Shown here: positions 28,031-37,282 of the stretch, one piece after another
How the letters are laid out: each line of letters opens with the position of its first letter
How positions within the stretch are numbered: the stretch's first letter is position 1
Source: an uncultured Flavobacteriaceae bacterium
Lineage (GTDB): Bacteria > Bacteroidota > Bacteroidia > Flavobacteriales > Flavobacteriaceae
Assembly: GCA_905181615.1 (NCBI GenBank)
Contig: CAJIYH010000002.1
Location: 822,629 to 886,628, forward strand
Direction of reading: 5' to 3'
DNA length: 64,000 bases
Notes under the pieces: generated by a model
Told to the model about the DNA's origin: nothing
The model's database searches: none
Seen by the model: only the letters and a program-made list of their open reading frames with translations
Made by a program: the position numbers and the translations under genes

Positions 28031-29872
28031 ATGAAGAGTATTTTTAGTTTTGATTTCAAATATTTTAGAGGTGATCTTTTTGGAGGATTAACCGCTGGTA
28101 TAGTTGCACTTCCATTAGCTTTAGCCTTTGGAGTTAGTTCTGGTCTCGGCCCTAGTGCTGGATTATATGGAGCTATTTTCTTGAGTTTTTTTGCTGCCTT
28201 ATTTGGTGGAACATCTACTCAAATATCAGGTCCAACTGCCCCAATGACTGCAGTGAGTATGGTTTTTATTGCAGAAATCATTTCACGTTTTGATGGTGAT
28301 GTAGAAAAAGCTCTACCCACAATTTTATCTGTTTTCTTTTTGGCTGGTTTATTACAAGTAGCATTAGGAATGTTCGGTATAGGTAAATATATTAGATACA
28401 TCCCCTACCCTGTAGTTTCTGGTTTTATGACTGCAATTGGAGTAATAATCTTAATAACTCAAATCCCACCATCTTTCGGATACTACCCTAAAGAAGATGT
28501 AAATTATGTAACTCAGTTTAAACCTCAAGCAGAAGAAATTATTTTAAAAAATATTCTTAAGGATGAAATGAAAGAGGACATCTTAGTTTTAGAGGATTTT
28601 AAAACAACCATAGAAAGAGCTGAAAAAATAACACTTGATGACATCATGGTTGAAGCTAAAACTCTGGCAGGAAAAAATGCCTCAGGGGTTATTGGTACGA
28701 TAAAAACTTTGCCCAAAATAGTTTCAGATATAAAATACTTAGAATTAATTCTTGCATTATCTACAATTTTTATAATTTTTGGATTTAAAAAAATAACAAC
28801 AAAAGTTCCAAGCACGCTTGTTGCACTATTTGTTGTTTCTGGAGTAGCCATTGGTTTTGGTCTAGAATACAGGCCTATAGCGACAATCCCTTCTGGACTT
28901 CCTATTCCTAATCTATCCCTGTTTGGCAGTTTGGGTATAGACACATTTAGCAGCTATATTTTTACAGCAATTACACTTGCTTTTCTTGGCGCAATAGATT
29001 CACTTCTAACTTCTGTAGTTTCAGATAATATGACAAAAACCGTTCACAAGCCAAATAAAGAACTTATTGGTCAGGGAATTGGAAATAGCATTGGAGCCAT
29101 ATTTGGAGGATTACCTGGAGCTGGAGCAACCATTAGAACCGTTGTTAATATCAATGCAGGAGGAAAAACAAAGCTTTCTGGAATGATTTCTGGTCTTCTT
29201 TTATTAGTGATTTTATTAGTATTAGGACCTATTGCTTCTAAAATACCTGCAGCAGTTCTCGCTGGAATTTTGATTACAGTAGGTATTGGAGTTATGGATT
29301 ACAAAGGGCTTAAAGCAATTCCTTCGATGCCAAAAGATGAGGTGCTTGTTTTAATTATTGTATTGATTCTTTCAACTGTTTGGAATTTAGTTTATGCCGT
29401 TGGAATTGGCCTTATTATTGCCTCATTGATGTTCATGAAAAAAATTGGGGACCTTACGGGGGAGAGCTTAAATATTAAACCTTTGAAAAACAAAGTTTCA
29501 TGGGATGATGAAAAGAACCTTTCAAAAATATTAAAAGGAGAAGTTTTCATAAAGCACATCGACGGACCTTTGTTTTTTGGATCTACATCAAAATTTACGG
29601 AGACAGCCAAACAAATACCGGACTCAAGTACGACCTTAATCATTAGACTTGACAGAGTACCCTATATTGACCAGTCGGGGCTTTATGCATTAGAAACTGT
29701 GATTTTAGACCTCACTCAGCAAGGAAAGAAAATACTTATCGTTGCTGCTACTAAACAACCCAAATACATGATGGAACGTATTGATATAATTCCAGACTTA
29801 ATTCCTGAAAATCAAATTTTTGAAGATTTTAATTCTTGTCAAGAATGGCTTACTAAAAACCAGGGAAGGTAA
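28031..29872 (+). CDS. SulP family anion transporter with STAS domain
   Basis: A 613-residue inner-membrane transporter. The start shows the SulP pattern (DLFGGLTAGIVALPLALAFGVSSGLGPSAGLYGAIFLSF, about 16-55), followed by FGGTSTQISGPTAPMTAV. About 10-14 helices are seen, and residues about 505-613 form a cytosolic STAS domain (VFIKHIDGPLFFGS, RLDRVPYIDQSGLYALE). Family members carry sulfate, bicarbonate, dicarboxylates or chloride; nothing here fixes the ion. A soluble, charged insert of about 70 residues (about 160-235, rich in Glu, Lys, Asp) sits between transmembrane segments, longer than I recall for classic SulP proteins. It converges on the HxlR gene with a 2-base gap. Confidence 0.93.
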   Translation: MKSIFSFDFKYFRGDLFGGLTAGIVALPLALAFGVSSGLGPSAGLYGAIFLSFFAALFGGTSTQISGPTAPMTAVSMVFIAEIISRFDGDVEKALPTILSVFFLAGLLQVALGMFGIGKYIRYIPYPVVSGFMTAIGVIILITQIPPSFGYYPKEDVNYVTQFKPQAEEIILKNILKDEMKEDILVLEDFKTTIERAEKITLDDIMVEAKTLAGKNASGVIGTIKTLPKIVSDIKYLELILALSTIFIIFGFKKITTKVPSTLVALFVVSGVAIGFGLEYRPIATIPSGLPIPNLSLFGSLGIDTFSSYIFTAITLAFLGAIDSLLTSVVSDNMTKTVHKPNKELIGQGIGNSIGAIFGGLPGAGATIRTVVNINAGGKTKLSGMISGLLLLVILLVLGPIASKIPAAVLAGILITVGIGVMDYKGLKAIPSMPKDEVLVLIIVLILSTVWNLVYAVGIGLIIASLMFMKKIGDLTGESLNIKPLKNKVSWDDEKNLSKILKGEVFIKHIDGPLFFGSTSKFTETAKQIPDSSTTLIIRLDRVPYIDQSGLYALETVILDLTQQGKKILIVAATKQPKYMMERIDIIPDLIPENQIFEDFNSCQEWLTKNQGR

Positions 29873-29874
29873 AT

Positions 29875-30336
29875 TTATTTTGAATCTTCTCTAAATCTTC
29901 CAGCTTTAATAAAATCAAACAACTCCTTGCGTACTAATTTGTAATCATTTATTGTATTGTTTATAGTATGTTCACCTTTTAGGTTTTTATTATTTGAAAA
30001 CCATTCAGTAGCTATGTCATTAAACTCTAAATTAAGATTTTTTCTACTCCACATTGACATTTCGAATATAATAGGATAAAGATCAATACCAATATCTGTC
30101 AAAAAATAATACTTGGTCTTTTTGTTGTCGTATGCAAAAGCAAAGTCAATAATTCCCTTTTCTCTCAAAGATTTTAATCGGTCAGAAAGAATATTAGTAG
30201 CAATTTTTTCAGCTGAATTTGTAAATTGTTTAAATGTACTTTTATTAGAAAACAAATCACGAATCACTAAAAGCGACCATTTATCTCCGACCAAGTCTAA
30301 AAAATTAGAGATTGGACAGCCCGAACGATATACCAT
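29875..30336 (-). CDS. HxlR-type winged-helix transcriptional regulator
   Basis: A 153-residue DNA-binding protein. CPISNFLDLVGDKWSLLVIRDLF (Cys7 at start) is the HxlR signature, followed by TFKQFTNSAEKIATNILSDRLKSLREKGII, the recognition helix and wing. HxlR proteins are usually homodimers that respond to electrophiles, oxidants or aldehydes, often through a conserved N-terminal cysteine such as the one here. The C-terminal 55 residues extend beyond the minimal domain. The gene runs opposite to the SulP transporter and away from the CotH gene, so its target is not evident; autoregulation is common in the family. A TAnnTTTG box lies 25 bases upstream. Confidence 0.9.
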   Translation of the reverse strand: MVYRSGCPISNFLDLVGDKWSLLVIRDLFSNKSTFKQFTNSAEKIATNILSDRLKSLREKGIIDFAFAYDNKKTKYYFLTDIGIDLYPIIFEMSMWSRKNLNLEFNDIATEWFSNNKNLKGEHTINNTINDYKLVRKELFDFIKAGRFREDSK

Positions 30337-30361
30337 AATATGAAGTTAATTATTTATGATT

Positions 30362-30369
30362 CAAAATTA
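30362..30369 (-). promoter_or_regulatory. Predicted -7 box of the HxlR regulator gene
   Basis: Minus strand TAATTTTG, a TAnnTTTG match 25 bases before the ATG. No convincing -33 element. Confidence 0.3.
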
Positions 30370-30408
30370 ATACAATTAATTGAAAGATATGATGTTATAG
30401 AAAAAAAA

Positions 30409-31860
30409 TTAGAAAGATCCGATAGTTAAATCCATCCAACTCAGTCTTGCTTCAAGGTAACTTTCAAGTTCAATGACAGCATTAATGTAATCAACATCTA
30501 CTCCAGTCCACTTTTTATAATTCCTGTCTATTGCACCATTTGTAATTAAAAACTCAGAAGTTTCGCTAACTAATCCCAAGACTGATGCATTACTCAATAT
30601 ATTGGAGCGTAGTTCAATCCATCTGGCTTGCAACGCAACTTGAAACTGAGGATCTTCTAGCAAGCGAGGCCACCAAAAGGGAACCATCCAGGTGTCATCA
30701 GTCACATGATTATTATAGTTTGCAATCCAATCTGTGTTTGGCACTCTATACTGGCGATCATATCCAATGTTTAAATCCCAAACAGGTCCCATTTTTAAGG
30801 GTCCTGATTTTTCCTTATGCATATAAGTGCTTAATCGATAGGCATCTACATTTCCAGTCAATTCGTTCAAAATAAAATAATCTAAAAAACTATCCAAGTC
30901 AATGAAATCAGTATAAGACCTTTCCTCGGTCGAAAAATCATCTGTCAAAAGAGCGGTTTCAAAACCATGAATATAATTCTGAATATATTCTTTTTGTTGA
31001 GGCGTTATATCATCATTCTTTGGATGCTCATATAGGAAATATGTTTCAAGAGGTTGTTTGGGCCCAAAAGGCTCAGAAGTGAGTGAACCGCCAAAAACAT
31101 CATATTGAGATCTAAAACTAAGAGCATCAGAATAGCTCGAATCGTCGCCCCAATTATTTTCATAATAAGATAAGGGCTGATCGGTAGCAACATCCCCTCC
31201 TGAAGTTTTATCTATTTTTAGAATATAACCACCAGTCAAATCCTCACCTTCATTTTCAGATGGTTTTAATTTATTAATATCAATTCGATTGGAATCTCGT
31301 TTTAATTTCTCCATAAAAACATAAACCCCTTCATAAGAATTATTAACTTCTAATTCTACATACCGACTTCTACTAGCGTAATTACCCATTGAACGATACA
31401 ATTGGTAACCCAAATAATGATGCATTAAACTCGGGTCAAAAACACGGTTATCCGCTGCGCGAAAAACATGTCCCATAAAGATCCAATCTTCCTCCTCAGG
31501 AAAACCTAAAACCTGAGCATCATATCCATCATTTGACTCATCCCAAAGTTCAATTCCAAAAGACTTTTTATCTGACAAACGGTAAGAAGTAGAACCGCGA
31601 TATTCTATTCCTATTGTTGAAGAAAACACATGAGATTCTTCGATGTAAATATCCATTACACCAGGAATTTTTGGTTCGTTTTGAATGATATCTTCTGTAA
31701 ATACTTGAATGTATGGGATTACACTTGTCCCCAGAGAAACATCAAAAAGAGATTTATGTTCTACATCCGATTTTTTACAAGATATTACTGTAAATGAAGA
31801 TATAAGTAGAATAATCAAGAGTCTGAAAATTTTACTTGAAATAGAAAAAGAAACTGTCAT
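30409..31860 (-). CDS. CotH-kinase family lipoprotein
   Basis: A 483-residue exported protein; the signal ends in TVISC, so it is a lipoprotein. The CotH core is clear: IEYRGSTSYRLSDKKSFGIEL, DWIFMGHVFRAADNRVFDPSLMHHYLGYQLYRSM, RYVELEVNNSYEGVYVFMEKLKRDSNRIDI, GGYILKIDKTSGG, and FLDYFILNELTGNVDAYRLSTYMHKEKSGPLKMGPVWDLNIGYD. The last holds the Asp/Asn metal-binding site of this atypical protein kinase fold. Bacillus CotH phosphorylates spore coat proteins; the Bacteroidota lipoproteins probably act on surface proteins or other ligands and are uncharacterised. It is monocistronic. The T9SS adhesin 23 kb away is an untested possible substrate only because both are exported. Confidence 0.88.
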   Translation of the reverse strand: MTVSFSISSKIFRLLIILLISSFTVISCKKSDVEHKSLFDVSLGTSVIPYIQVFTEDIIQNEPKIPGVMDIYIEESHVFSSTIGIEYRGSTSYRLSDKKSFGIELWDESNDGYDAQVLGFPEEEDWIFMGHVFRAADNRVFDPSLMHHYLGYQLYRSMGNYASRSRYVELEVNNSYEGVYVFMEKLKRDSNRIDINKLKPSENEGEDLTGGYILKIDKTSGGDVATDQPLSYYENNWGDDSSYSDALSFRSQYDVFGGSLTSEPFGPKQPLETYFLYEHPKNDDITPQQKEYIQNYIHGFETALLTDDFSTEERSYTDFIDLDSFLDYFILNELTGNVDAYRLSTYMHKEKSGPLKMGPVWDLNIGYDRQYRVPNTDWIANYNNHVTDDTWMVPFWWPRLLEDPQFQVALQARWIELRSNILSNASVLGLVSETSEFLITNGAIDRNYKKWTGVDVDYINAVIELESYLEARLSWMDLTIGSF

Positions 31861-31991
31861 AATAATAATCTGTGAGGCGATAACAATAAATAAAATACTT
31901 TATTGTTGGTATTTTGTTTTAAATGTAATGAATTTAGGAGATGATAACAATTAATGTTTTAAAATAAAGAAATTACCTGCCAATCAATTTG

Positions 31992-31999
31992 TATTTTTG
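31992..31999 (+). promoter_or_regulatory. Predicted -7 box ahead of the ABC-F gene
   Basis: TATTTTTG, a TAnnTTTG match 26 bases before the ATG at 32026. No clear -33 element. Confidence 0.4.
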
Positions 32000-32025
32000 T
32001 TCTCTGAAAAAAGAAGCAACCATCT

Positions 32026-33894
32026 ATGAATTTACTCTCAATTGAAGGCATATCTAAGTCATATGGCGAAAAAGTTATTTTTAAGCCTATTTCTTTTGGG
32101 ATTAATAAAGGTCAAAAGATTGCCTTAATTGCTAAAAATGGAAGTGGAAAAACTTCTATCCTGAATATAATTGCAGGAGAAGACACACCCGATGAGGGGA
32201 ATGTAATTTACAGAAAAGGTATTCGAGTTGCCTATTTGGCTCAGGAACCCAAATTAGACGTTAAACTTACGGTAGAAGAAAGTATTTTACAGGCTGATAA
32301 TCCGACTTTAAAAGTTATTGCTGCTTATGAAAAAGCTCTTGAAAATCCCGATGATCAAGAAGCTTATCAAAAGGCATTTGAAGCTATGGATCAAAACCAA
32401 GCTTGGGATTTTGAAAACCAATACAAACAGATTTTATTTAAACTTAAACTAAATGATTTAAGTGCACTTGTTGGAAGTTTATCTGGGGGGCAGAAAAAAA
32501 GAATAGCATTATGTAATGCCTTATTGAGACAACCCGAACTGATTATACTGGATGAGCCTACGAATCATTTAGACCTTGAAATGATTGAGTGGTTAGAAGA
32601 CTATTTTGCGAAAGAAAAACTAACCTTACTAATGGTTACACACGATCGTTATTTCCTGGAGCGAGTTTGTAATGAAATTATTGAACTAGATGAAGGTAAT
32701 TTATATACCTACAAAGGAAACTATTCATATTATCTTGAAAAAAGAGAAGCCCGATTAATTCAAGAAAGTGTTGAAGCTCATAAAACAAAACTTCATTTCA
32801 AAAAAGAATTGGATTGGATGAGACGTCAGCCTAAGGCAAGAACAACAAAGTCAAAATCTAGAATTGAAGATTTTAAAGTAATTAAAGAAAAGGCCAGTCA
32901 AAGAAGAAATGAACACGAGGTGCAATTAGAAATTAATATGGAACGACTGGGTAGTAAAATGATCGAAATGCATAAGGTTCAGAAGGCGTATGGTGATAAG
33001 ATCATTCTAAACCAATTCGATTATATGTTTCAAAAAAATGATCGTATCGGAATTATTGGTAAAAATGGTACGGGAAAATCAACTTTTTTAAATTTATTAA
33101 CTTCAAACGATACAGCAGATGCAGGTAAAATTGTTTGGGGTGAAACTTTAAAATTTGGTTACTATACTCAAAATGGGATCAAAGTAAAAGAGGGACAAAA
33201 AGTAATTGATGTTATAAGAGAATACGGTGATTTTATTCCGCTAAAAAAGGGACGTAAAATTTCTGCCCAACAATTACTAGAACGTTTTTTATTCGATCGA
33301 AAAAAACAATATGATTTTGTAGAAAAATTAAGTGGTGGAGAACGCAAACGTCTATACCTGTGTACTGTATTAATTCAAAATCCAAACTTCTTAATACTCG
33401 ATGAGCCAACCAATGATTTAGATATTGTAACCCTCAACGTATTGGAGAGTTTTCTTTTAGACTTTCCAGGATGTTTACTCGTTGTGTCGCATGACCGATA
33501 CTTTATGGATAAAATTGTAGATCACTTATTTGTGTTTCAAGGAGAAGGAGTTATTGAAGATTTTCCGGGTAACTATTCTGATTATAGAGTTTATGAAGAT
33601 TCAAAAATAGAGGATAAAAACGCAACTCATTCAGCCGAAAAGAAAGTTAAAAAAGAATGGAAAGAAACTCCAAAAAAAGCAGTATTGACTTTTGATGAGC
33701 AAAAAGAATTCAAAAAAATAGAAAAGGAAATTGAAAAGATTGAACTTGAAAAAGAAAGTATTCAAAATCGTTTCTCAACAGAAAATCTAGAGCCTCAAAA
33801 AATTGAGGAACTTTCAATTAACCTAGGTAAACTAGATCAAAAACTAGATCAAAAAACTACGCGATGGTTTGAATTATCTGCACTTCACGAATAA
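32026..33894 (+). CDS. ABC-F family ATPase (Uup-like, ribosome-associated)
   Basis: A 622-residue soluble protein with two ATP-binding cassettes and no membrane segment. Cassette 1 has Walker A AKNGSGKTS (36-44), signature LSGGQKKR (about 152) and LIILDEPTNHLDLE; cassette 2 has GKNGTGKST (about 346), LSGGERKR (about 436) and FLILDEPTNDLDI. The interdomain linker contains LDWMRRQPKARTTKSKSRIEDF, the P-site tRNA-interaction-like arm. The C-terminal 80 residues form a charged coiled coil as in Uup, where it binds DNA or the ribosome. ABC-F proteins relieve stalled ribosomes. Antibiotic-resistance members have longer linkers, so housekeeping is more likely. Confidence 0.93.
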   Translation: MNLLSIEGISKSYGEKVIFKPISFGINKGQKIALIAKNGSGKTSILNIIAGEDTPDEGNVIYRKGIRVAYLAQEPKLDVKLTVEESILQADNPTLKVIAAYEKALENPDDQEAYQKAFEAMDQNQAWDFENQYKQILFKLKLNDLSALVGSLSGGQKKRIALCNALLRQPELIILDEPTNHLDLEMIEWLEDYFAKEKLTLLMVTHDRYFLERVCNEIIELDEGNLYTYKGNYSYYLEKREARLIQESVEAHKTKLHFKKELDWMRRQPKARTTKSKSRIEDFKVIKEKASQRRNEHEVQLEINMERLGSKMIEMHKVQKAYGDKIILNQFDYMFQKNDRIGIIGKNGTGKSTFLNLLTSNDTADAGKIVWGETLKFGYYTQNGIKVKEGQKVIDVIREYGDFIPLKKGRKISAQQLLERFLFDRKKQYDFVEKLSGGERKRLYLCTVLIQNPNFLILDEPTNDLDIVTLNVLESFLLDFPGCLLVVSHDRYFMDKIVDHLFVFQGEGVIEDFPGNYSDYRVYEDSKIEDKNATHSAEKKVKKEWKETPKKAVLTFDEQKEFKKIEKEIEKIELEKESIQNRFSTENLEPQKIEELSINLGKLDQKLDQKTTRWFELSALHE

Positions 33895-33966
33895 TGAATC
33901 CCAACATCTTGTGATTTGAGTATTTGTTTTTAAAATAGCTTTTGTAGATTTACTAAAAACTATTCT

Positions 33967-36312
33967 ATGAAACTTCGTTTATTATTCTTTACAGTACTGA
34001 TTTCCCTAGGGGTTCATGCACAAAAAAAGAATCCTTCAGGCAAGGCTACTAAAACCATTGATTCTTTGACAAAAAAAATGACTCAGAGCAAAGGTTTAAT
34101 TACAACCTATTTAGATGAAGAAAATCATTTGTATTTTGAAATTGACAGTACTCTTCTGGATAAAGATCTACTAGTAGTGACTAGAATAGCTCAACTTCCA
34201 GCTAATTATTCGCCTTACACAAATGCAGGTTCTAAAACTGCGCAACAAGTAATCCGCTTCACCAAAAAAGGAAAGAAAATAATCTGGAAAGAAATTTCTT
34301 ATAGTAATGTAGCTTCTCATGAGGACCCCATTAGCTTGAGTGTTGCTGAAAATAATTTTCAACCTATTTTAGCGGCATTTGATATAAAAAACAAAGAAAA
34401 TAATAGGTTCTTAATCGACGTTAGTGATCACTATCTAAAAGATTCACCTGGGTTTAATATAATTCAAAAATCACAAAAAGACAATTATAAAATAGGAAGT
34501 GCTGATAAAAAAAGAAGCATGATTGATAGTGCTAGAAGTTTTCCTCAAAACACTGAAATTCTTCACACCTTGACTTTTAGTGCCTCAAAAGCTCCAAGAG
34601 CAAATAGAAGTAAGACATTTAGTTTTCAAATAAATCATTCATTCATTGCCTTACCCGAAGATAAAATGAAAATTAGACATAGTGATCAACGTGTTGGGTG
34701 GTTTTCTGTAAAAAAGGTAGATTATAGTTCGCAAGCCCTCAAGGCTGATGAAATAGAACTTATAAGAAAATGGCGCCTAGAACCAAAAAATCCTGAAGCA
34801 TATATGAATGGTCAATTGGTAGAACCTATAAAGCCTGTTGTATATTATTTAGATCCTGCAACACCTATTAAATGGCGTCCTTATTTTAAACAAGGAATTG
34901 AAGATTGGAATATCGCTTTTGAAAAAGCTGGATTTAAAAATGCAATTATAGCAAAAGACCCCCCAACAAAAGAAGAAGATCCCGATTTTAGTCCAGAAGA
35001 CATCCGCTATTCTACCGTACGCTATGTCGCTTCAACAACACGAAATGCAGTTGGTCCTAGTGTATCAGATCCTAGAACTGGCGAAATTATAGAGAGCGAT
35101 ATAATTTGGTATCACAACCACCTCCGCTCCTACCGTAATCGATATTTGCTGGAAACTGCTGCCGCAAACCCAAAAGCTAGAACCTTAGATACTCCTGAAA
35201 AAGAGATCGGGGAAATGATGCGTCGAGTTATCTCTCATGAAATTGGTCATGCATTAGGCTTACCCCACAACATGAAAGCAAGTTCTGCATATCCAGTTGA
35301 TTCATTAAGATCAGGAACTTTTACCCAAAAAATGGGAATTGCAGCTACCATAATGGACTACGCACGATACAATTATGTTGCACAACCTGGTGATGAAAAC
35401 ATCCGTTTTGTTCGACAACTTGGACCATACGATGATTATGCTATAGAATGGGGATACCGCTTTTATGATTCTAAGACCGTTGAACAAGAAACAAAGGAAT
35501 TAAAAAAGTTTGTAGATGCTAAATCTTTAGATCCTGTATATATGTTTGGAGGACGAGGATATGATCCTGATTCACAAACTGAAAACATTGGAAATGATCC
35601 CGTAAGAGCAAGTGAATATGGTTTAAAAAACTTAAAAATCGTTGCTAAAAACTTACCTGAATGGACGCTAACAGAAGGATCTAATTACGATGATTTGAAA
35701 GAACTTTATGGAGAGATGATTGGCGTTTATAGAAGATATATTTACCACGTTCATACTTTGGTTGGAGGTGTTAACGAAACACGTCACAACACAAATCAAA
35801 AGGGAGTTTACACCTATAATAATACTCCTAAATCAGATCAATTAAGCGCGCTAAACTTTTTAAACAGAGAGCTTTGGGATACGCCAAGTTGGTTAATGAA
35901 TCCTGCCTTAATTTCTAACATAAAAAACGAGGGAAGTCTAAATCTTATACAAAACTTACAGCGCTCTGCCCTCAATCGTTTTTTATCAGAAAGACTTCTA
36001 AACCGTATGCTTTCTACTTCTCAAACTTTGGTAGGAGATGCACTTAATGTAGACAAACTTTTACAAACTCTATTCAGTAATATTTTTGAAAGCCGAGTAC
36101 AACCTGATTCATTTGAACGTGCACTTCAACTCAACTTTATTATGCAAGTAAAAGAGTTAAAGACAGCTGAAAAACTTCATCCAGAAGTAAAAGCTCTATT
36201 GACAAGTTTACAGGCTGATGTAAATAAATGGGCAAAAAAGAAAAGAGGCATTTCAGATAAAACATTAAAATCGCATTTTCAATATTGTTATAAAGAAAGT
36301 TCTGAAAGTTAA
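33967..36312 (+). CDS. Secreted zinc metalloprotease (DUF5117/DUF4953 type)
   Basis: A 781-residue protein with a signal peptide (MKLRLLFFTVLISLGVHA). The active site is HEIGHALGLPHN (His424, Glu425, His428, His434), the extended HExxHxxGxxH motif of metzincin-like peptidases, and ATIMDYARYNY about 40 residues later gives the Met-turn. The N-terminal part (YLDEENHLYFEIDSTLLDKDLLVVTRI) is the DUF5117 region, and RWRPYFKQGIEDWNIAFEKAGFKNAI matches the pre-catalytic core. Bacteroidota carry several copies of this family, most likely periplasmic or exported peptidases of unknown substrate. It follows the ABC-F gene by 72 bases on the same strand. Confidence 0.9.
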   Translation: MKLRLLFFTVLISLGVHAQKKNPSGKATKTIDSLTKKMTQSKGLITTYLDEENHLYFEIDSTLLDKDLLVVTRIAQLPANYSPYTNAGSKTAQQVIRFTKKGKKIIWKEISYSNVASHEDPISLSVAENNFQPILAAFDIKNKENNRFLIDVSDHYLKDSPGFNIIQKSQKDNYKIGSADKKRSMIDSARSFPQNTEILHTLTFSASKAPRANRSKTFSFQINHSFIALPEDKMKIRHSDQRVGWFSVKKVDYSSQALKADEIELIRKWRLEPKNPEAYMNGQLVEPIKPVVYYLDPATPIKWRPYFKQGIEDWNIAFEKAGFKNAIIAKDPPTKEEDPDFSPEDIRYSTVRYVASTTRNAVGPSVSDPRTGEIIESDIIWYHNHLRSYRNRYLLETAAANPKARTLDTPEKEIGEMMRRVISHEIGHALGLPHNMKASSAYPVDSLRSGTFTQKMGIAATIMDYARYNYVAQPGDENIRFVRQLGPYDDYAIEWGYRFYDSKTVEQETKELKKFVDAKSLDPVYMFGGRGYDPDSQTENIGNDPVRASEYGLKNLKIVAKNLPEWTLTEGSNYDDLKELYGEMIGVYRRYIYHVHTLVGGVNETRHNTNQKGVYTYNNTPKSDQLSALNFLNRELWDTPSWLMNPALISNIKNEGSLNLIQNLQRSALNRFLSERLLNRMLSTSQTLVGDALNVDKLLQTLFSNIFESRVQPDSFERALQLNFIMQVKELKTAEKLHPEVKALLTSLQADVNKWAKKKRGISDKTLKSHFQYCYKESSES

Positions 36313-36377
36313 TTTTAAGAATTTTAAAAAACTAGAAAAAGAACAGCTTACCAATAGGAAAGAGATTAGCTATTTTT

Positions 36378-36385
36378 TATATTTG
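36378..36385 (+). promoter_or_regulatory. Predicted -7 box ahead of the TerB-like gene
   Basis: TATATTTG, a TAnnTTTG match 16 bases before the ATG at 36402. No clear -33 element. Confidence 0.4.
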
Positions 36386-36401
36386 ATTAAAATATAAAAC
36401 T

Positions 36402-36818
36402 ATGTCTATATCTGATATTTATTCTTCTGGATTTAAAAATAAAAACCGAGCTCATTTTACTGCTATTGTTAGCATAGCCAAATCCGATGGAACCATTACC
36501 CAAGAAGAACAAAAGTTCTTGGATCGCATGGCTATTAATCTAGAAATAGAGGGAAATGAATATCAAAACATCCTTGAAAATTCAAGTACGTTTGAAATTA
36601 ATCCTCCGGTTAACCAAGTGGAACGATTGGAACGTTTATTCGACCTCACGCGAATGATTTATGCTGATCATATTGCGGATGATAATGAGACCAAACTTTT
36701 AAATCGTTTAGTTGTTGGTCTTGGGTTTAATTTTGATTCAGAAGCTGTTGTTGAAAAAGCACTTAGCCTTGTTGCAGCTGGAAAGGATGAAGAAGAATTT
36801 ATAGCGGCTTTTAAATAG
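36402..36818 (+). CDS. TerB-like protein
   Basis: A 138-residue all-helical cytoplasmic protein. HFTAIVSIAKSDGTITQEEQKFLDRMAINLEI is the TerB/DjlA-type N-terminal signature (A-x-SDG, acidic helix); a second half with LTRMIYADHIADDNETKLLNRLVVGLGF repeats the acidic pattern. TerB folds bind metal ions through the two acidic clusters. Although named for tellurite resistance, single TerB domains are general sensors or adaptors, often with membrane stress modules. No other ter gene is here, so tellurite resistance should not be assumed. It converges with the DUF6174 lipoprotein gene. Confidence 0.82.
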   Translation: MSISDIYSSGFKNKNRAHFTAIVSIAKSDGTITQEEQKFLDRMAINLEIEGNEYQNILENSSTFEINPPVNQVERLERLFDLTRMIYADHIADDNETKLLNRLVVGLGFNFDSEAVVEKALSLVAAGKDEEEFIAAFK

Positions 36819-36824
36819 AAAAAA

Positions 36825-37280
36825 TCATTCTGTTGTTTGCGACACAAAACCAGTAAAAGTGTAACCTATTTCTTCATCGGCTATCTGCAAATCATAATCA
36901 AAATAAAATTGATTTGGGAATCCATAATTCTCATCAAAGAGAACAGTATAACTCGCTGGATTTTGATTTAGTCCTCCCCTAATATATTTGAACCTGTCGT
37001 TAACTGTTAAAATAGATTGATGTATTTCGGAATCATATGGGACTTGGTTTACCGAAATAATTTGATCATCTAATACAACTACTGCTTTGGGGCTTGTGTA
37101 ATCAGTTATACAGTAACAACTTATTGTTTGCACAAAAGAATAGGAGCTAATTTGTTTAGATTCCCAAAGCACTTTTTGTTTTTCTAAAACAGTAAAATCG
37201 GTTTCCTCTTCATTACCGGCCTTGGAACAAGAGCTTATTGCAATGAGTAATAAAAATAAAAAAGAATATTTTAAATTCAT
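36825..37280 (-). CDS. DUF6174-like lipoprotein
   Basis: A 151-residue exported lipoprotein (lipobox AISSC, Cys18). The mature region has the family pattern: LWESKQISSYSFVQTISCYC (Ser/Tyr then CxC), PKAVVVLDDQIISVNQV and a terminal YPxQFYFDYDLQIADEEIGYTF-like segment that fits a small beta-sandwich with a Cys-x-Cys pair. No function is known. It is the last gene of an operon with the EamA transporter (2-base gap) and the cytochrome c maturation gene (6-base gap between the first two), although co-transcription need not mean shared function. Confidence 0.7.
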   Translation of the reverse strand: MNLKYSFLFLLLIAISSCSKAGNEEETDFTVLEKQKVLWESKQISSYSFVQTISCYCITDYTSPKAVVVLDDQIISVNQVPYDSEIHQSILTVNDRFKYIRGGLNQNPASYTVLFDENYGFPNQFYFDYDLQIADEEIGYTFTGFVSQTTE

Positions 37281-37282
37281 GG

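Noticed and set aside
36402..36818. Tellurite resistance island from the TerB-like gene
   Set aside because: No terZABCDE partners are near; a single TerB fold does not indicate tellurite resistance.
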